64,000 nucleotides of DNA from Cryobacterium sp. PH31-O1 (GCF_030063455.1 NZ_JASITB010000001.1:186001-250000); one strand, 5' to 3'; shown: positions 31,751 to 41,495, counted from the first letter of the stretch. The notes: generated by a model not told the origin, from the letters alone. A program made the numbers and translations.

Positions 31751-32518
31751 TCAGGAGGTCAGCAGGGGCAGGAGGGGCAGCGCGGCCCACCCGGCCAGCA
31801 GGCCGCCGATGACGGGGCCGACGACGGGAACCCAGGAGTACGCCCAGTCGGAACTTCCCTTGCCCTTGATTGGCAGGATGAAGTGAGCGATCCGCGGACC
31901 GAGGTCACGGGCGGGGTTGATGGCATACCCGGTCGGGCCACCGAGCGAGGTGCCGATGACGAGCACGAGCAGTGCCACGGGGAGGGCGCCGAGCGAGGCC
32001 AAACCTCCGGTTTCGCCCTGCCGGTCGCCACCGAAAGCGATGACGACGAACACCAGCACGAAGGTTCCGATGATCTCTGTGACGAGGTTCCAGCCGTACG
32101 AGCGGATGGCCGGCCCGGTCGAGAAGACGCCGAGTTTGTTGGCCGGGTCGGGTTCGGCGTCGAAGTGTTGCTTGTAGGCGAGCCAGCAGGCCACGGCGCC
32201 AAGAATGGCACCGATCATCTGCGCGCCGATGTAGGCGAGAACGGAGACCGCGTTGACGGGGACATCCATCCCGAATTTTTCGGCGCCATTGGCGACGAGA
32301 CCCAGGGTGACGGCGGGATTGAGGTGTGCCCCCGAACGGTAGGCGACCACGACGCCGGCGAACACGGCAAATCCCCAGCCGACGGTCACCATGAGGAACC
32401 CGCCCCCGAGGCCCTTGTTCTTGGCCAGGGCGACGTTGGCGACCACGCCGGTTCCCAGGAGAACCAGCATTGCGGTGCCAACGACCTCCGAGACGAATAC
32501 AGCTCCGATATTTTCCAC
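31751..32518 (-). CDS. glpF: Glycerol uptake facilitator (MIP/aquaporin family)
   Basis: A 255-residue channel with six membrane helices and both half-helix motifs, the first in AHLNPAVTLG and the second in YAINPARDLGPR; the Asp after NPAR is typical of aquaglyceroporins. I chose the GTG at 32518 because AGAAAGG lies six bases upstream and the protein then starts just before the first helix; an upstream ATG at 32629 would add an implausible leader. Leads the glpF-glpK pair and is divergent from dhaK. Confidence 0.92.
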   Translation of the reverse strand: MENIGAVFVSEVVGTAMLVLLGTGVVANVALAKNKGLGGGFLMVTVGWGFAVFAGVVVAYRSGAHLNPAVTLGLVANGAEKFGMDVPVNAVSVLAYIGAQMIGAILGAVACWLAYKQHFDAEPDPANKLGVFSTGPAIRSYGWNLVTEIIGTFVLVFVVIAFGGDRQGETGGLASLGALPVALLVLVIGTSLGGPTGYAINPARDLGPRIAHFILPIKGKGSSDWAYSWVPVVGPVIGGLLAGWAALPLLPLLTS

Positions 32519-32755
32519 GAGAACCTTTCTGATCAGGCCGGGGATGCCGAAGCTGCCCCTCTGCGGCGAGCGGATGGCAATAACATAGCGCGGGCTGTGA
32601 TCAAGGGGAATGGGCTGATGGAGTTCCATGCCGCCCCTTACCGTGTGAAGTTGCAGCGCGTATGTTGACCGTGGGAAAATGGCAGCACTGGGCGGTTCCG
32701 CCCCGCACAGCCAGCACCTGATCGAACCGTGGCATCACCGAGTGAATGGATGGTC
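32519..32755. promoter_or_regulatory. Divergent control region between glpF and dhaK
   Basis: The 237-bp spacer must hold promoters for both the glpFK and the dhaKLM units. I see TATGTT boxes facing both ways (about 32587-32592 read leftward and 32660-32665 read rightward) and three ACCGTG copies (in TTACCGTG, TGACCGTG and GAACCGTG), but no convincing long palindrome and no regulator gene nearby. Weak evidence for any single site. Confidence 0.35.
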
Positions 32756-33757
32756 ATGAAGAAGCTCATCAACGATCCCAAGAACGTCGTCAACGAGGCC
32801 GTCGCCGGATTCGAAGCGGCGCACGGGGATATCGTGCGTGTCTCGCACGATCCGATCTTCATCGTGCGCAGTGATGCGCCCGTTGCGGGCAAAGTGGGTA
32901 TCGTCAGCGGTGGTGGAAGTGGTCATGAGCCGCTTCACGGCGGGTTCGTGGGGTACGGAATGCTGGATGCTGCCGTGCCGGGAGCCGTATTTACGTCGCC
33001 AACGCCCGACCCGATTCTCGCGGCCACCCAGGCCGTCGATGGCGGCGCCGGCGTGCTGCACATCGTGAAAAACTACACCGGGGACGTGTTGAATTTTGAG
33101 ACCGCGGCCGATCTGGCATCCGCTGAAGGCATCGACGTGCGCTCTGTCATCATCAACGACGATGTGGCGGTCAAGGATTCGCTCTATACAGCGGGACGCC
33201 GCGGCGTGGCCGGAACGGTACTGGTGGAAAAAATCACCGGAGCCGCCGCTGAACGCGGCGATGACCTGGCTGCCGTCGTCGCCGTGGCCGAGAAAGTGAA
33301 CTCGTATGTGCGCACCATGGGCGTGGCGCTGACCCCCTGTGTGGTTCCACATGCGGGGGAGCCGAGCTTCGTTCTCGCCGACGACGAGATCGAGATCGGC
33401 ATTGGGATTCACGGCGAGCCAGGCCGGGAGAGGATCAAACTTGAACCGGCCGACGCCATAGTTGACCGGCTACTGGCTCCCATCCTCGAAGACCTGCCCT
33501 TTGTCCGTGGCGACAAAGTGCTCCTGTTCGTCAACGGAATGGGGGGAACACCTCAGATTGAGCTGTACATCGTGTTCCGCCGTGCCGCCGAAGCGCTGGC
33601 AGAGAAGGGAATCACGGTCGCCCGCAGCCTGATCGGCAACTACACGACCAGTCTTGAAATGGCCGGAACCTCCATTTCTATTCTTAAACTTGATGAGGAA
33701 CTCACGAGCCTGTGGGACGCCCCGGTTCAGACAGCGGCGCTACGGTGGGGACGATAG
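32756..33757 (+). CDS. dhaK: PTS-type dihydroxyacetone kinase, subunit DhaK
   Basis: Binds dihydroxyacetone covalently for phosphorylation by DhaL. The 333-residue protein has [17 protein letters not shown] near the N-terminus and the substrate-binding histidine in GIGIHGEPG (H219). Length matches the single-subunit DhaK of PTS-type systems, not the fused ATP-dependent kinase. Start at ATG 32756 (MKKLINDP), with ATG 32750 and GTG 32729 as alternatives. First gene of dhaK-dhaL-dhaM. Confidence 0.95.
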   Translation: MKKLINDPKNVVNEAVAGFEAAHGDIVRVSHDPIFIVRSDAPVAGKVGIVSGGGSGHEPLHGGFVGYGMLDAAVPGAVFTSPTPDPILAATQAVDGGAGVLHIVKNYTGDVLNFETAADLASAEGIDVRSVIINDDVAVKDSLYTAGRRGVAGTVLVEKITGAAAERGDDLAAVVAVAEKVNSYVRTMGVALTPCVVPHAGEPSFVLADDEIEIGIGIHGEPGRERIKLEPADAIVDRLLAPILEDLPFVRGDKVLLFVNGMGGTPQIELYIVFRRAAEALAEKGITVARSLIGNYTTSLEMAGTSISILKLDEELTSLWDAPVQTAALRWGR

Positions 33758-33768
33758 AAAGAGAGTCG

Positions 33769-34479
33769 ATGACCTCGAAGGAACAACCCGACACCGCCAA
33801 GGCTGGTGCAGACCCGAGCGACACAGCGCCCGGTACGGCATCGCTCACGCTCGACACAGCCTGGACCGTTCGTTGGATTCGCCGGAGTGCCGAGGTACTC
33901 GCCGCCAGCCGCGCCGCACTCAACACCCTCGACCGGGACATCGGCGACGGTGATCACGGTGAGAACATGGATCGAGGTTTTCAGGCAATCCTGCCCAAAC
34001 TCGAGGACTTGGCCGACGACACCACCCCCGGCGCGGTGCTCAAGCTGGTCGCCACAACTCTTATCTCGACCGTGGGTGGCGCCGCCGGGCCACTGTATGG
34101 CACGGCTTTTCTCAAAGCAGCTGGCGCCGTCGGGTCGGCCTCGTCGCTGGATGCGGCCGCACTTGTCGTTCTGCTGACGGCGGCGCGCGACGGCATCGTG
34201 CTGCGAGGCAAGGCCGAGGAGGGTGACAAGACCATGATCGACGCCTGGACTCCCGCGGTCAATGCGGCGGCGACAGCGCAGGCGGCTGGTTCGGCCGTGG
34301 GCGCCGTCCTGTTGGCCGCAGCGGATGCCGCGGTATCCGGCGCGCAGGCCACGGAACCGCTGATCGCGCGCAAGGGTCGGGCGAGCTACCTCGGTGAGCG
34401 AGCGATCGGCCACCGAGACCCCGGCTCCCAGTCGACCACGCTGCTGCTGCGCGCCGCCGCCGACGTGGCTGCTGCGTGA
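33769..34479 (+). CDS. dhaL: PTS-type dihydroxyacetone kinase, subunit DhaL
   Basis: The ADP-carrying subunit that transfers phosphate to dihydroxyacetone held by DhaK. The 236-residue protein has the Mg-ADP motif DIGDGDHGENMDRGF and the later AEEGDKTMIDAW, with GGAAGPLYGT between. The ATG at 33769 has AAAGAGAG upstream; about 30 extra residues precede the usual family start. Overlaps dhaM by four bases. Confidence 0.95.
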   Translation: MTSKEQPDTAKAGADPSDTAPGTASLTLDTAWTVRWIRRSAEVLAASRAALNTLDRDIGDGDHGENMDRGFQAILPKLEDLADDTTPGAVLKLVATTLISTVGGAAGPLYGTAFLKAAGAVGSASSLDAAALVVLLTAARDGIVLRGKAEEGDKTMIDAWTPAVNAAATAQAAGSAVGAVLLAAADAAVSGAQATEPLIARKGRASYLGERAIGHRDPGSQSTTLLLRAAADVAAA

Positions 34480-35195
34480 TGATCGCGGCATCCACTCAGC
34501 GTGTGGGAATCGTTTTCGTCTCCCACAGCGAAAAAATCGCGACGGGGCTCGTTGAACTGGCGCGGCAGATGGCTCCGACCGCGCACCTCTTCGCAGCGGG
34601 GGGGACGGATTCCGGCGGAATTGGGACCAGTTTCGACAAGATCAGTGACGCGATCACTGCGGCGGACACCGGGGGAGGTGTCGTGATTCTCTGTGATCTC
34701 GGGTCGGCGATACTGACGGCGGAAACGGCACGGGACTTTCTCGACGAGACGGTGCAGCTCCGGGTACGGATCGTGGATGCCCCGCTCGTCGAGGGCGGGG
34801 TGGCCGCGGCGGTGGCCGCAGAGACCGGGGGAGATCTGGACGCTGTCATGGCGGCCGCCCAAACTTCGCTGCAGCTGACCAGTCCAAACCCATCCCCGGT
34901 CGGTGACCACGACACCACCGCCGGCGCCTCGGTTTCGGGCGCGATCGCACGCACGGTGATCCTGATCAACAAGGACGGCCTCCACGCCCGGCCGGCCGCA
35001 GAGTTCGTTAACCTGGCGAGCTCGTTCTCGGTTCCCATCACGGTAAACGGAACGGATGCGCGAAGCTTGCTGAGCATAATGTCGCTCGGGCTGGCCAGGG
35101 GGAGCAGCGTGCGGCTCGCCTCGACCGATCCGTCGGCCGGGCCGGCGATCACGGCCCTCGCGGACCTGCTGGAATCAGGCTTCGGCGAGGACTAG
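34476..35195 (+). CDS. dhaM: PTS-type dihydroxyacetone kinase phosphotransfer subunit DhaM (EIIA-HPr fusion)
   Basis: Passes phosphate to ADP on DhaL. The 239-residue protein has an N-terminal mannose-type EIIA domain with the phospho-histidine in FVSHSEK (H17) and a C-terminal HPr domain with KDGLHARPAAEF (H170), joined by a Ser/Pro/Thr-rich linker (about 135-152). The fused HPr means it should take phosphate from Enzyme I directly or with help of free HPr. No Enzyme I gene is in the window; none is expected beside it. Translationally coupled to dhaL. Confidence 0.94.
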   Translation: MMIAASTQRVGIVFVSHSEKIATGLVELARQMAPTAHLFAAGGTDSGGIGTSFDKISDAITAADTGGGVVILCDLGSAILTAETARDFLDETVQLRVRIVDAPLVEGGVAAAVAAETGGDLDAVMAAAQTSLQLTSPNPSPVGDHDTTAGASVSGAIARTVILINKDGLHARPAAEFVNLASSFSVPITVNGTDARSLLSIMSLGLARGSSVRLASTDPSAGPAITALADLLESGFGED

Positions 35196-35272
35196 TCTTT
35201 TCGGGCATACGTCGAGACGAATTTACCTAGCAGTTCCGTGCCTTTTAGTCTAATCCGGCGTATCGTAATGGC

Positions 35273-35494
35273 ATGATTCAGGACAGGAACACCTCAAACA
35301 GTCCGGAAGAGCGGAGCGCGATTGACCGGCAGGCGTGCCCGATCTGCGGTCAGGCGATGCGCGAGCACACCATCGATCATTCCACCCGAAACACCCTGGT
35401 CAACTGCCCGGTTGCCCACCCGGGGGCGTGGGACCGCGACGCCTTTGAACCGGTCAATGAGTTTGGCATGGTCATTCACCGTACCCAGGCCTGA
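35273..35494 (+). CDS. Small cysteine-containing protein of unknown function
   Basis: A 73-residue protein with ACPICGQAM (CxxC), a histidine-rich middle (EHTIDHSTRN) and NCPVAHPG, which suggests a small zinc-binding fold. I do not recognise the family. The ATG at 35273 lacks a clear ribosome site; TATCGT a few bases upstream could be a -10 box for a leaderless message. It follows dhaM by 77 bp, just before the decayed stretch. Confidence 0.6.
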   Translation: MIQDRNTSNSPEERSAIDRQACPICGQAMREHTIDHSTRNTLVNCPVAHPGAWDRDAFEPVNEFGMVIHRTQA

Positions 35495-35532
35495 CGAAGC
35501 GACGACCAACGAGCTTGCTGGGTGCTTGTGAC

Positions 35533-35772
35533 CTAGTGCAGTGCTGGGGCATCCACGAGGCGCTGGTTCTGTACCGAGACCGGTTGGACGATCGTCTCGG
35601 GGGTCAGGGGTGACGCTTCGGGTGGCTTCCACGTCGTGGTCATCGAGACCACACCCGCCCAGACAGCGCGGTCTTCGCCGTCGTCGATGCTCTCGCTCGG
35701 CGGCCCGGTGCGCACCTTCAGGCTCACCTCGTCGAGCGGAATACGCAAGACGATCGTCGCCGCGAGTTCGCA
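35533..35772 (-). pseudogene. Relic: C-terminal part of a pyridoxamine 5'-phosphate oxidase-like (PPOX) gene
   Basis: The minus-strand frame ending at the TAG at 35535-35533 reads RIPLDEVSLKVRTGPP, then VWAGVVSMTT, the usual C-terminal pattern of FMN-binding PPOX-fold proteins. Only about 75 residues remain; the N-terminal part and start are gone, and the frame runs straight into the divergent regulator relic. It looks like one half of a divergent enzyme/regulator pair that lost its centre by deletion. Confidence 0.6.
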
Positions 35773-36204
35773 TACATCTCGGTATCACCCTAGAACGCTC
35801 AGGCTCTGAATCGATCAGCGCACAAATCGGGGCGCAGTTGCGCGGCAGCATCCTGTTGGGCGAGTTACGCCCGGGTGAGAGTAAGCCGTCCACGGGGGCT
35901 CTCGCGGGTCGGCTCGGCGTGTCGCGGGGGAGCGTGGTCCCGGCCTATGATCAGCTCAACGGGGAAGGCTACCTTGTCACCAGGCAGGGCGCACCGGCAC
36001 GGGTGGCGGTCTTGCTGCATGGTGCAGGCGCGGTGACACCGACCCGGGTCGTTGTCGCACCGGCTCCGGGGCGGGCAACTTCGTCTGCTGCACTGGGCGA
36101 GCCAAGCGGATGCCTGCATCATCGAAGACGACTACGACAGCGAATTCCGCCACGCCGGACCGCCGCTTCCGCCCCTGGCGTCGCTCGATCACGGAATACC
36201 GTAG
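35766..36204 (+). pseudogene. Relic: MocR/PdxR-type GntR regulator with aminotransferase-like domain
   Basis: From 35766 the frame encodes an N-terminal GntR winged helix (ERSGSESISAQIGAQLR, RLGVSRGSVVPAYDQL, GEGYLVTRQG). A different frame, 36073-36204, encodes LRLLHWASQADACIIEDDYDSEF, cut here at its best-known part IIEDDYDSEF, the conserved aminotransferase-fold core of MocR regulators, and stops at a TAG. A working MocR protein is about 450 residues; here about 150 residues between the two parts and all of the C-terminus are missing and the frame is broken. There is no proper start codon. A clear pseudogene; MocR/PdxR regulators often control vitamin B6 genes, fitting the PPOX relic next to it. 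Confidence 0.75.
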
Positions 36205-36429
36205 AAGTCACGACGACGCCCAACCCTAAGCAGAGGGCTGAACGATGGTCGGGGAGGCCCCGATCGGACTCGGAATCGGTAGCGGCACGGTCGCCGATTC
36301 TGACTTATTGACATAATGTGCATTATCGGTCACGAACCATGCGGCTCAAGTGAGGCTAGTCGACGGCCAGCACACGACGCCAGAGCCATGTCGTATGCGC
36401 TTGGGCGCACAGCGCGTTTGCAAGAACAA

Positions 36430-37401
36430 TCAAGCGGACGTTCGGCTCGGTTCCGATGCTGGCGTTTCGGCGACAGGAACACCCTTACGGGACCAGTAGC
36501 TCGCGAGCAGCGAACCAGACACATTGTGCCAGACGGAAAAGATGGCTGCAGGGAGCGCTGCGACGGGGTTGAAGTGAGCGACGGCCAGCGCCGCGGCGAG
36601 ACCGGAGTTCTGCATTCCCACCTCAATGCTGATGGCACGACGACTGGCGATCGGCAGTTTGAATACGCGGCCGATCAGGTAGCCGACGGTGTAACCGAGC
36701 GAGTTATGCAAAACTACCGCAACCACCACGAGGATGCCGATTGACAGGATGGTTGATGAGCTCGCGGCCACGACCGCCATGACCACGACGGTGATACCGG
36801 CCACGGAGACGAGCGGCAAAATATCGAGGAGCTTCTCCACCATCCGGGGCAACAGCATGCGCAAGAAAAGCCCGGCGAGTACGGGCACGAGCACAATTTG
36901 CAGGATGGAGATGAAAAGCGCACCCGGGTCGACTGGCAAGAATTCCCCTGCGAGAACGAGAACCAGTAAGGGCGTGAGAAGCGGGGCGAGCAGGGTGGAG
37001 ACCGTGGTCATCGCAACCGACAGCGCGGTGTCCCCCTTCGACAGGAAAACCATGACATTGGACGATGTTCCGCCGGGTGACGCGCCAACCAGGATCATTC
37101 CGGCCGTTAGCAGCGGGGACAAGTCGAGCGCGACCGCGATTCCGAGCCCGAGCAGCGGCATGACGATGTACTGCGCAGCAACTCCGAGCAGCAGCGGCCA
37201 CGGTCGCCGGGCGACGATGCCAAAATCGGCCGGGCGCAGTGTCATCCCCATGCCGAGCATAATGATGGAAAGCAGCCACGGGATGGCCACGGTCAGGCCG
37301 GAGAAAACGCTGGGGGCGGCCAAAGCGATACCACCCGCCGTGAGCACAATCAGGGCGAACCAGCGTCCAATAAACGTGCTGACGGTACGGATACGATGCA
37401 T
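36430..37401 (-). CDS. Bile acid:sodium symporter (BASS) family transporter
   Basis: A 323-residue membrane protein with about ten helices. Family features include GMGMTLRPADFG, the GASPGGTSSNVMVFLSKGD crossover region and EVGMQNSGLAAALA near the C-terminus. Bacterial BASS proteins carry various organic anions such as pantoate, keto acids or sulfonated compounds; the substrate here is unknown. The preceding 230 bp (36205-36429) and the 229 bp downstream of its start (37402-37630) hold no gene I can support. Confidence 0.9.
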   Translation of the reverse strand: MHRIRTVSTFIGRWFALIVLTAGGIALAAPSVFSGLTVAIPWLLSIIMLGMGMTLRPADFGIVARRPWPLLLGVAAQYIVMPLLGLGIAVALDLSPLLTAGMILVGASPGGTSSNVMVFLSKGDTALSVAMTTVSTLLAPLLTPLLVLVLAGEFLPVDPGALFISILQIVLVPVLAGLFLRMLLPRMVEKLLDILPLVSVAGITVVVMAVVAASSSTILSIGILVVVAVVLHNSLGYTVGYLIGRVFKLPIASRRAISIEVGMQNSGLAAALAVAHFNPVAALPAAIFSVWHNVSGSLLASYWSRKGVPVAETPASEPSRTSA

Positions 37402-37630
37402 GTGACAACCCCTGATAACTGCAGAAAGAACTCAGGCGCGCATGGCACCCGTTGATCAGGTTACCAAGATGCCTACAACCATTGGAGCGGCGTGACGTCT
37501 CGTGACAATAATTGGCCGGGAGATGGCGCCTCGCTCACCGTCAAACCGACTCCCCCAGTGCCACCGCCCACCGATATCAGGGAGCAGGCCGAGGCTTCCC
37601 GACTACCGTGCCGCCTGGCCGATCCAAGCA

Positions 37631-40021
37631 TCACGCTCCGACGTAGGCGGCCAGATGCTTGCCCGTAAGGGTGGAGCGAGTCGACACGAGGTCTGCCGGG
37701 ATACCTTCAAAAACGATGTGGCCGCCGTCGTGGCCAGCCCCCGGGCCCAGGTCGATAATCCAGTCGGCGTGCGCCATCACCGCTTGGTGGTGTTCAATCA
37801 CGATGACCGACTTGCCGGAATCGACGAGCCGGTCCAGGAGGCCAAGCAGGTTCTCAACGTCGGCCAGGTGCAGGCCAGCAGTGGGTTCATCCAGAACGTA
37901 GATCTCCCCCTTTTCCGCCATTTGGGTGGCGAGTTTCAGCCGTTGCCGTTCGCCGCCGGAGAGGGTCGGAAGCGGTTGACCCAGTTTGATGTAGCCAAGC
38001 CCCACGTCGGCGAGGCGGCCCAGAATAGCGTTGGCAGCGGGAGTGCGAGCATCGACCGAGCCAAAGAATTCTTCGGCCTCGGTGACCGACATCGCCAGCA
38101 CCTCACTGATGTCGCGGCCGGCCAGGTGATATTCCAAAACGGAAGCCTGAAAGCGTTTGCCCTCACACACTTCGCATGTTACGGCGATGCCCGCCATCAT
38201 GCCCAGATCGGTATAGATCACGCCGGCCCCATTACAGTTCGGGCACGCCCCTTCCGAATTCGAACTGAACAGTGCCGGCTTGACACCATTGGCCTTGGCA
38301 AATGCCTTGCGAATCGGTTCGAGCATTCCCGTATATGTGGCCGGGTTGCTCCGACGAGAACCCTTGATCGCACCCTGGTCGACCGTCACCACTGTGTCCA
38401 GGCCCGAAACGGAGCCGTGGATGAGCGAACTTTTTCCAGACCCGGCAACCCCGGTCAACACTGTAAGAACGCCGAGGGGAATATCGACATCCACGCCCTG
38501 AAGGTTGTGCTCGCTGGCACCCCGCACCGGCAGCATGCCAGACGGAACCCGCACGACTTCCTTCACGGCAGCGCGGTCATCGAGGTGCCGACCGGTCAAT
38601 GTGCCGCTGGATCGAAGTCCGGCCAGGGTACCTTCGTAGACGATGTCTCCCCCGTCCGCTCCTGCCCCAGGGCCAAGATCGACAACGTGGTCGGCGATCT
38701 GGATCATCTCCGGTTTGTGCTCCACAACGAGCACCGTGTTTCCCTTGTCACGCAGTTGGAGAAGCAGTGTATTCATCCGCTGAATATCGTGTGGGTGCAG
38801 CCCGATCGTGGGCTCGTCGAAGACGTAGGTGACGTCGGTGAGGGAGGAACCGAGGTGGCGGATCATCTTGGTGCGCTGCGACTCACCGCCAGAGAGGGTG
38901 CCTGAGGAGCGGTCGAGGGACAGATAGCCCAGCCCTATCTCTACGAACGAGTTGAGCAGGTGCTGCAACGCCGCCAGTAGCGGGGCAATCGACGGCTCGG
39001 TGACAGTCCGGGCCCAGACAGCGAGGTCACTGATTTGCATCATGCAGGCGTCCGCGATGCTGATCTCGTTGATCTTGGACGACCTCGCGCCCTCATTGAG
39101 GCGGGTGCCTGTGCAATCGGGGCAGAGCGTGAAGGTCACGGCTCGTTCCACAAACGCACGAATGTGTGGCTGCAGGGTGTCGACGTCTTTGGAGAGCATC
39201 GATTTCTGGATCTTCGGAATCAGCCCCTCATAGGTGAGGTTGATGCCATCGACCTTGATCTTGGTCGGCTCCTTATAAAGCAGATCGGCCAGCTCTTTCT
39301 TGCTGAATTGCGCAATCGGGCTGTCGGAATCGAAGAATCCACAGCTGGTGAAGATGCGACCATACCATCCGTCCATGCTGTATCCCGGAATGATGAGCGC
39401 GCCATCGTTCAACGATTTGGTGTCGTCGTACAACGCCGTCAAATCGATGTCTGTGACCGACCCGCGACCCTCGCACCGGGAACACATGCCCCCGGTGATG
39501 CTGAAGCTGCGACGCTCCTTGACGGTCTTTCCGCCGCGTTCGCTCGAGAAGGCCCCGGCGCCGCTGATCGAGGCAACGTTGAAGGAATAGGCCTGCGGCG
39601 AGCCGATGTGCGGCTGGCCCAGCCGGCTGAACAGGATGCGCAGCAGCGCGTTGGCGTCTGTGGCGGTTCCGACGGTGGAGCGCGCGTTGGCGCCCATGCG
39701 TTCCTGATCGACGATGATCGCCGTCGTTAGTCCGTCCAGAACGTCGACGTCGGGCCGGGCCAGGGTCGGCATGAATCCCTGCACGAAGGTGCTGTACGTC
39801 TCGTTGATCATGCGCTGGGATTCGGCGGCGATGGTACCGAAGACCAGCGAGCTCTTGCCGGAGCCGGATACCCCGGTGAACACGGTCAGGCGCCGCTTCG
39901 GAATCTCAACGCTGACGTCTTTGAGGTTGTTCTCCCTGGCGCCCTGCACGCGGATCAGATCGTGGCTGTCCGCAATCTGCGGTTCAGCGGGCGGGGTAGC
40001 CGTTTTCGTGGTCGTGCTCAT
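37631..40021 (-). CDS. UvrA-like ABC ATPase (short, drug-resistance/UvrA2 type)
   Basis: A 796-residue soluble protein with two ABC ATPase cassettes in the UvrA arrangement: Walker [14 protein letters not shown] and [13 protein letters not shown], signatures [13 protein letters not shown] and [13 protein letters not shown], and FDEPTIGLH and LDEPTAGLH. Zinc-type pairs are [25 protein letters not shown] and CEVCEGKRF. It is about 150 residues shorter than UvrA of nucleotide-excision repair, lacking much of the UvrB-interaction region, so it belongs to the UvrA-like group that includes DrrC-type self-resistance proteins. No antibiotic genes are nearby; role unknown. Confidence 0.88.
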   Translation of the reverse strand: MSTTTKTATPPAEPQIADSHDLIRVQGARENNLKDVSVEIPKRRLTVFTGVSGSGKSSLVFGTIAAESQRMINETYSTFVQGFMPTLARPDVDVLDGLTTAIIVDQERMGANARSTVGTATDANALLRILFSRLGQPHIGSPQAYSFNVASISGAGAFSSERGGKTVKERRSFSITGGMCSRCEGRGSVTDIDLTALYDDTKSLNDGALIIPGYSMDGWYGRIFTSCGFFDSDSPIAQFSKKELADLLYKEPTKIKVDGINLTYEGLIPKIQKSMLSKDVDTLQPHIRAFVERAVTFTLCPDCTGTRLNEGARSSKINEISIADACMMQISDLAVWARTVTEPSIAPLLAALQHLLNSFVEIGLGYLSLDRSSGTLSGGESQRTKMIRHLGSSLTDVTYVFDEPTIGLHPHDIQRMNTLLLQLRDKGNTVLVVEHKPEMIQIADHVVDLGPGAGADGGDIVYEGTLAGLRSSGTLTGRHLDDRAAVKEVVRVPSGMLPVRGASEHNLQGVDVDIPLGVLTVLTGVAGSGKSSLIHGSVSGLDTVVTVDQGAIKGSRRSNPATYTGMLEPIRKAFAKANGVKPALFSSNSEGACPNCNGAGVIYTDLGMMAGIAVTCEVCEGKRFQASVLEYHLAGRDISEVLAMSVTEAEEFFGSVDARTPAANAILGRLADVGLGYIKLGQPLPTLSGGERQRLKLATQMAEKGEIYVLDEPTAGLHLADVENLLGLLDRLVDSGKSVIVIEHHQAVMAHADWIIDLGPGAGHDGGHIVFEGIPADLVSTRSTLTGKHLAAYVGA

Positions 40022-40074
40022 CGGTTCTCCTGTGATTCGATTCTGCGCGACTCGGGCTCCGCGCTTGCAACCAG

Positions 40075-40839
40075 TTAGTCGCCGACGAAACCGGTCGTGT
40101 CTCCGATGAGTCGGGTGTTGCCGACCGGAACCGGCTCGATCGCGGCTCGGACGATCTCCGCCGCGAACTCGCTGACGTTATACAGTCGACCCGCCGCCTC
40201 CTTACGTGCGTTAAGAGCGCCCGGATTGGACCGTTCGAGGAGAGTGGCCGTGATGGTGCCCTCGATCATGTCGCCTGATACGACGACGAATCCGATGCCG
40301 GACTCTTCGAGCTGAGGGATGACGGCGCGCAGGGCGTCCTCGCCAGCGCGCTTGCTGCGGGCAACCGGCTCATATTCCGGCATGGTGGGGGTGGTCTTGA
40401 TGAAGTGTGCCTGGTGACTCGTGACATAGACGATTCGCGAGTCGTCGCCGAGCAGCGGAATCGCCTCCGTCAGCAAGTTCACCTGCGCGTCACGGTTGAG
40501 GGTCATGGCGTAGTCCTCGGCCATGCCGCTTTCCATACCGCCAGAGGCGTTCATCACGAGAATGTCGAGGCCGCCGTATTCCGCCTGAATGCTCGCGAAC
40601 ATCGCTGATACCGACGCCGGATCCGTCAGGTCAGCGCCGACAGTGATGGCTTCTCCCCCAGCGGCGCGAATGGCGTCGGCGAGTTTGTTGGCTCGTGCCT
40701 CTTTATTGCGGTAGTTGATGACGACGCGAGCTCCGGCCCCCGCGAAATAGCCGACGGTATCTGCGCCGATGCCGCGGGACGAGCCGGTGACGAGTACACG
40801 CTTGCCCTCGAGTGATCCTGCTGCAAGTGGATTGGTCAC
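40075..40839 (-). CDS. Short-chain dehydrogenase/reductase family protein with atypical active site
   Basis: A 254-residue Rossmann-fold protein with the cofactor motif VTGSSRGIGA (about 17-26), NASGG and S141 in VTSHQ. The usual YxxxK is not present: the sequence is EYEPVARSK, where the residue four before K163 is valine and the nearest tyrosine, Y156, is seven before it. Related actinobacterial SDRs share this PVARSK pattern, so it is probably a family trait. GTG at 40839 was chosen for its GAGGAGC ribosome site. It lies 53 bp upstream of the UvrA-like gene on the same strand; a link is possible but unproven. Confidence 0.85.
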   Translation of the reverse strand: MTNPLAAGSLEGKRVLVTGSSRGIGADTVGYFAGAGARVVINYRNKEARANKLADAIRAAGGEAITVGADLTDPASVSAMFASIQAEYGGLDILVMNASGGMESGMAEDYAMTLNRDAQVNLLTEAIPLLGDDSRIVYVTSHQAHFIKTTPTMPEYEPVARSKRAGEDALRAVIPQLEESGIGFVVVSGDMIEGTITATLLERSNPGALNARKEAAGRLYNVSEFAAEIVRAAIEPVPVGNTRLIGDTTGFVGD

Positions 40840-41003
40840 GCGTGCTCCTCTATTAATCGGTCGGAATATTTCCTGGCGAAGTTTGGCTTGATCGGCCATC
40901 CCATCAGGTTCTGACCTTATCAACAAGCCTCGGCCGCTCCCCGGCGTGTTGTCGCCGGCACCTGCTAGTTTCAGAGGGAAACGGATTGTGGAGGGTCTCA
41001 TTC

Positions 41004-41495
41004 ATGGTCGATCTGACCGACTATCTCTGGATTTTGTGGCTCGTGTTCATTTTCGTGGCCATCACCATCGAATTGTTGAGCCTGGAATTCACTTTTCTCA
41101 TGATTTCGATCGGCAGTCTCGGGGGTCTCGCGGCCAATCTGCTCGGCCTGGACTGGTGGCTGCAGATCGTGGTTGCCGCTGGCCTGTCGGTGCTGCTGCT
41201 CCTGACCATCCGCCCCTTTCTACTGCGGGCTCTGCGCAAGGGCGGCGATCCGGCGTTGAGCAACATCGATGCCCTAATCGGCATGACCGGCCGGGTCGTC
41301 TCGACGGTCACTGAGACCGGCGGTCTCGTGAAACTGGCCAATGGTGAGACCTGGACGGCTCGGCTCCTGACATCCGGCGGCGACAACATCGGGTTCCGAT
41401 CCAGCGTGGAACCCGGCCAGCCGGTCACCGTGCATCTCATCGAGGGCTCCACCGCCGTCGTCATCTCCGTTGAAAGGACCCAGAACAATGCTTGA
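41004..41495 (+). CDS. NfeD family membrane protein
   Basis: A 163-residue protein with two or three N-terminal membrane helices (about 5-28, 30-50, 55-75) and a C-terminal OB-fold (LIGMTGRVVSTV, GETWTARL, PVTVHLIEGSTAVV) characteristic of NfeD. NfeD proteins work with SPFH-domain partners in membrane microdomains. GGAGGG lies nine bases before the ATG. It overlaps the SPFH gene by eight bases, the standard pairing. Confidence 0.9.
   Translation: MVDLTDYLWILWLVFIFVAITIELLSLEFTFLMISIGSLGGLAANLLGLDWWLQIVVAAGLSVLLLLTIRPFLLRALRKGGDPALSNIDALIGMTGRVVSTVTETGGLVKLANGETWTARLLTSGGDNIGFRSSVEPGQPVTVHLIEGSTAVVISVERTQNNA

Noticed and set aside
37402-37630. Possible small gene between the BASS carrier and the UvrA-like gene
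   Set aside because: No frame with a start, ribosome site and protein-like composition was seen.
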